Of a stretch of 18,640 nucleotides of DNA, positions 15,269-18,640 are shown piece by piece. Origin of the DNA: Stephanodiscus triporus. Lineage: Eukaryota; Bacillariophyta; Thalassiosirophyceae; Thalassiosirales; Thalassiosiraceae. The notes beneath the pieces were generated by a model. That model searched no databases, was not told the origin of the DNA, and saw only the letters and a list, made by a program, of their open reading frames with translations. Numbering within the stretch: the first letter of the stretch is position 1; every line of letters starts with the position of its first letter. The stretch lies in assembly GCA_036939755.1 (NCBI GenBank), contig JALLAZ010001255.1, positions 1 to 18,640 of the forward strand, in the 5' to 3' direction. The position numbers and the translations under genes are program-made.

Positions 15269-16080
15269 CTCGATCCTCTGCCTGATTGTATCTAATTGTT
15301 TCGAGTCCATTCTCTCATATCATCGAGCTTCTCGCTTCTGCTCTCTCTCGTCAAACGTGCTACGATCAGCGTCAGCGGAATTTGCGACAGAGGGAAAACA
15401 TGCTCTGATTAAATACTGATCGTTCTCTCGGAAAGTTGAAAGGCTCGAGCTTTAATTGTATACGGTGGGTTGATGGATCAACCTTGATGGATCAACCACT
15501 GCTTTTGTATGTATGTTTTGATGGATAGTGTAACAACTGTCGTAAACGAAAAGAGCAGTTTCAAAGCAGTAGATTGCTCATTTCTGCAGCATACCTTACT
15601 AAATTACTTAGCCATTACTATGATCATCAGATTTTGGCATTAGTGGTATCGTCAGCAGGATTGCACCATTCTTTATCTTGACAAAGATTTTACGCTTTGC
15701 GCAGCAAGCACCAAGAAGAGCTCAGCTTAGAACATTGCTTGTTACTTCGAGTCCGGCTAATCAAACTAGGCCTTGATAACAAATAAATCAGGACACAGGC
15801 TTGGAACACATATCCTTCCTGCTGACGATGTTATGTAATTAATATTTGTTATTCTTGAGCGGGTAATGAGTCAAGAGGAAGCCTGCCTTTGGATAGAAAT
15901 AATAAGATAGTGGCACGCAAAAGATACTATAACAAAGCAGAATGAAAACGTTGAGGATGGTGACATGAGTGTATTTAGTGTTACACCCCATTTACACACA
16001 AAAGTGACCATAGATAAATCCATTGCAGAAAGCAAGCACCCCTTCAATCATGAAGGAAACCTGTCCAATAACAAGCAAAT
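15269..16080. other. Intergenic region, no gene seen
   Basis: 812 bases. The first ~140 may include an intron and a short last exon of the secreted protein. A perfect tandem 14-mer lies at 15470-15497. The rest is AT-rich and ORF-poor and should contain the 3' ends of the two convergent genes. The plus-strand ORF 15965-16402 is mostly a shadow of ATP synthase subunit b. Confidence 0.45.
15470..15497. repeat. Perfect tandem repeat, 2 x 14 bp
   Basis: TTGATGGATCAACC occurs twice head to tail (15470-15483 and 15484-15497). The first copy plus its flank forms GGTTGAT-GG-ATCAACC, a 7-bp inverted repeat. It may be a dimer binding site or a slippage product. Confidence 0.6.
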
Positions 16081-17838
16081 TCACGCCGTCATCTTCGGTG
16101 TTCCGGATGCATCGAACGCGAAGAAGAAACCCTCGTTCTTCGCCACGGAATTCATCTTAGCGATCATCGCCGCCCGCTGCGCCTTCTCCTCGCTATCGTC
16201 CTTGCTCGCCTTGGCGGCCGCGGCCTTGTCCTTGAAGAACTGCACAAACGCCGCCTGGACGGGATCCTCCGTCTTTCCGCCCTTGAGCTTGGAGATGGCT
16301 GCGTCGAGCGCCGCCTTCTTCAGCGCCTTGTCGGCCTTGAATTTGTCGGTCACCGAGGCCGTGGCCTCGGCCATAAGCGTCATCTTCGTCTTCTCGGTGT
16401 AGCTCGCTTCCTCGGCCGCGATCATGGCTAGGATCCTCTCGACCTGGACCTTGAAGTCGTGCTTGGGCTTCACGGCCCCCGCGGCGTTGAGCTTCTCGTA
16501 GGCGGCCGTGCGCATCTCGTTGATGGCGCTGAAATCGTTAACGGTGTTCTGATTCGCCTTGAGGAAGAGGAGCTTCTGCTCGAGGGCCTCGATGACCTTC
16601 TCCTCGGCCTCGTTGTGCTCCTTCAGCAACGTCTCGGCCTTGGCGTCGATGGCCTTGTACACGGCGTCCCCCCCCTGGGTGTAAAACGTGACGCAGAAGG
16701 CGAGGAATACGGCGAGGAGCTGAGTCTCCTCGTTGATGACGTACACGTCGAACGTAAGGAGGGGCACGGCGGCCGCGACTCCGATGGGGAGCGCGAACCA
16801 CTCGGAGAGGCCGGTCCCGAACAGCCCCCCCTTGCCCTCGGTCGGCGGGGCGGCGACGGCGGTGGCGGCGGCCTCCTCCTCCCTTTTGGCGGACGCGTGG
16901 AAGCTCATGTTACCGGGGATGACGCCGCATGAAAGCGCACTGCGTGCATCGCGTTTCGTTGGCATTTTTTCGGTGGTGGGCGGAGGAGGGAATTGATCAG
17001 GTGGGTGGGGGCAGAATTACGTTAGGCGCGCGACGGTACGGGTCGATGGGAAAGGGTCGATTCGAAGAAAAAAAAAACTTGGCAAAAAACGAAATCCCCA
17101 TCTAAAACAGGACGTCGCGGCGTTGCAATACGGCGAACGCGCCCACACATCGCACGGCAATAGACAGCATTATTGTCTCCCTCCCCTTTTCCTCCAATCA
17201 AATGCGTGCTGTTTCAATCGCAACGTCCGTCGATGGAAGATTCCCCCCCCCCCGCCCCCCCGTCCACCTCACTCCCCCCATCTGGATTTCTCGCCCATCC
17301 TTTCCCCCCTGTCCGACCACTCGTCCCTCGCAGTGATTCTGATTTACGGCTATCCAGCGGTGCTTACGGCCGACCAAATCTCGAGAGCGTTTGCCATGTT
17401 ATGATATCTCGGCGCCTCACTATCGTTATTACAAATCGCATGCCTCCGCGGCCGGGTCCGAGGCGAGAGAGAAGATCACGAGAGGGAGGAGGGTGCCCCC
17501 CCCCCCCCCCCCCCCCCCCNGATATTATTTATCGAGATCGATCCGAAAATCGCGTCGACTCCTCCGGTCATCGATGAACAATATAATCGTCGGCCCCCCG
17601 AAATATCATATAATATATTATTCGGGCGCGCGCCGCCACTTTGCCACCGCGCTCCCCCCCCCCATCCCCCCCATCCCGCGGCCCCCGCCGCCGCCGAACC
17701 GTACCTCGCTCCACGCGGCCATCGAGGAAAAAAAAAATCTCAAGGAAAGGGATGTGGCGAATATCATGATACTCACCCCCTGGGAGAGGATCGGAGGGCG
17801 GCCCTCCGTAAGGCGGACGAGGCGGCGGCTCGGAACAT
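16081..17838 (-). CDS. Mitochondrial ATP synthase F0 subunit b, two exons
   Basis: I rebuilt 306 residues from exon 1 (17777-17838) and exon 2 (16081-16939), joined across an 836-nt GTGAGT...CAG intron in phase 2. Exon 1 encodes a textbook mitochondrial presequence, MFRAAASSALRRAALRSSPR, and the splice continues it as G-ALSCGVIPGNMSFHASAKRE. The mature protein has a membrane hairpin of two hydrophobic segments (about 68-88 and 93-108: ALPIGVAAAVPLLTFDVYVI, NEETQLLAVFLAFCVTFY). A long charged helix follows (KAETLLKEHNEAEEKVIEAL) and would form the peripheral stator stalk that holds F1 against rotation. NEET and the GG after the second helix are typical of mitochondrial subunit b. A single-exon alternative starts at ATG 16965 (294 residues, MPTKRDARS) but gives a poorer presequence. 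The intron contains long C tracts and one N. Confidence 0.83.
17496..17520. repeat. 24-base poly-C run ending in an N
   Basis: Twenty-four consecutive C followed by the only ambiguous base in the window. It lies in the proposed intron of ATP synthase subunit b, so its true length is uncertain and sequence may be missing here. Shorter C tracts occur nearby (about 17246-17264, and around 17655). Confidence 0.85.
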
Positions 17839-18352
17839 CGTGAAAAAAGAAAAAAAAAAGCAAAGCGTTGTTGTTGGGAGGCGGCGAGGCGAGGGGTCGG
17901 TTGGGTTTGGGTTGGGTTGGTGACGGAACCACGTCGGAATCAGTACTATTGTATCTCGAGACTTTTTGGGGGGGGTATGCTTCCCCCCGCCCCCCTCAGA
18001 TATGAGAAGTAGACAGACGGACAGACAGCGACTCGCGAAAGTGACAAAAGACAAAACAGAAAAAAGTACGTACCATACGATAAGTAAGCCGGCCGCTGAC
18101 TTCTTGGCACCGGCCGATGATGTGCAAGAGCAAGAGTACGTCCAGAAGAGCAGTTCAGCGTCAGGTTGGCACTATATGATATGATACGCCGTTCTCTTGC
18201 TCGTGGAGAGGTCGACGTGGAAATAGATCTAAGATATCTTGGTCCACAGAGAGTTCGCGCCGCCCGGAAACAAACGAGCAACACCGCTCATTATTTTTCG
18301 AAACGTCCTCCTCCTGCCTCCTCCTCCCTCCTAAACAATATTTATTTTGACC
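17839..18352. promoter_or_regulatory. Divergent promoter region, ATP synthase b (-) / PDI (+)
   Basis: 514 bases between the two ATGs. A/T-rich and G-rich homopolymers flank both starts, and a pyrimidine-rich stretch (CCTCCTCCTGCCTCC) lies about 40 bases before the PDI ATG. The small ORFs here have no family signature. Confidence 0.4.
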
Positions 18353-18640
18353 ATGATTAGACAAGCATCCTTCTTAGCCCTCATGGCGGCGTCATCTGCT
18401 GCCATAGAACTAAAGCCCGACAATTTCTACAAACGAAACCGATGGCAAGACCGTGTTCATCAAGTTCTTCGCTCCTTGGTATGTACTTATGGCATGTATA
18501 ATGCAATCCCATCATCCGCGACGGTGTCTAATCGGCATCAATCTATGACGACATTTTCGACATTTGACATTTAACAAATCATCGTTTTATATCATGCGAT
18601 CAACGCGCAGGTGCGGCCACTGCAAGGCCATCAAACCCGA
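18353..18640 (+). CDS. Protein disulfide isomerase family protein, 5' end only, apparent frameshift
   Basis: Only the start of the gene is in the window. Exon 1 is 18353-18478, the intron is 18479-18610 (GTATGT...GCAG, 132 nt), and exon 2 begins at 18611 and runs off the edge. The signal peptide is MIRQASFLALMAASSAA, followed by IELKPDNF, the usual start of an ER PDI. Across the intron, TG|G makes the Trp of the active site W-CGHCK, so a thioredoxin fold with the CGHC redox pair is clear. It would form and shuffle disulfides in ER cargo. The frame of MIRQ...DNFYK does not reach the active site. After about 18434 the PDI-like reading (ETDGKTVFIKFFAPW) is one base out of phase. Exon 1 is 126 nt where 125 is needed, consistent with one extra base at about 18425-18440. 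The ATG at 18353 (GACCATG) is preferred over the upstream TTG. Confidence 0.85.

Noticed and set aside
17618..17932. 104-residue minus-strand Gly/Phe-rich ORF
   Set aside because: It overlaps subunit b exon 1 in another frame and is made of homopolymer-coded residues inside the proposed intron.

Overview
This looks like a nuclear genome fragment from a centric diatom, probably of the Thalassiosira/Skeletonema/Cyclotella group. The evidence is mixed. There is a nucleus-encoded plastid ribosomal protein L10 with a signal peptide ending in a diatom-type ATAF motif, a BspA-type leucine-rich-repeat protein of the kind expanded in Thalassiosirales, short GT-AG introns, and very GC-rich third codon positions. 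The genus is inference. The draft is imperfect: there is an N after a 24-C run, and two genes look frameshifted near their 5' ends.

Layout. 1-1055 (-): BspA-like LRR protein, running off the left edge. 1433-2839 (+): type II membrane GT47/exostosin-like protein with an unresolved start codon. 3403-5213 (-): MFS transporter, rebuilt here as four exons (479 aa). 5590-6822 (+): ArfGAP2/3-Glo3-type COPI regulator. About 7088-7318 (-): decayed LRR fragment. 7472-9424 (+): L-galactono-1,4-lactone dehydrogenase, the last step of ascorbate synthesis. 9799-10452 (-): plastid ribosomal protein L10. About 10.83-13.24 kb: degraded pogo-like DDE transposon with an intron-bearing transposase pseudogene and a convergent second ORF. 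13467-14632: two weak hypothetical ORFs in S/T/D-rich, high-GC3 DNA. 14855-15268 (+): small secreted Cys protein with a Met-Ser tail. 16081-17838 (-): mitochondrial ATP synthase F0 subunit b, rebuilt as two exons around an 836-nt intron. 18353-end (+): start of a protein disulfide isomerase.

The genes do not form an operon or pathway. This is ordinary compact, mixed-strand diatom housekeeping DNA interrupted by one dead transposon. Several promoters are divergent (LRR/GT47, MFS/ArfGAP, ATP synthase b/PDI). A recurring GTAGAGTA / GAGTATCGTA motif set lies upstream of MFS/ArfGAP, GLDH and L10 and may be a shared promoter element or the debris of a small repeat. I did not find a convincing new multi-gene system. 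The best leads are the convergent ORF of the transposon, the secreted Cys/Met-Ser protein, the 429-bp block duplication in the LRR gene, and an ORF read through an in-frame TGA.
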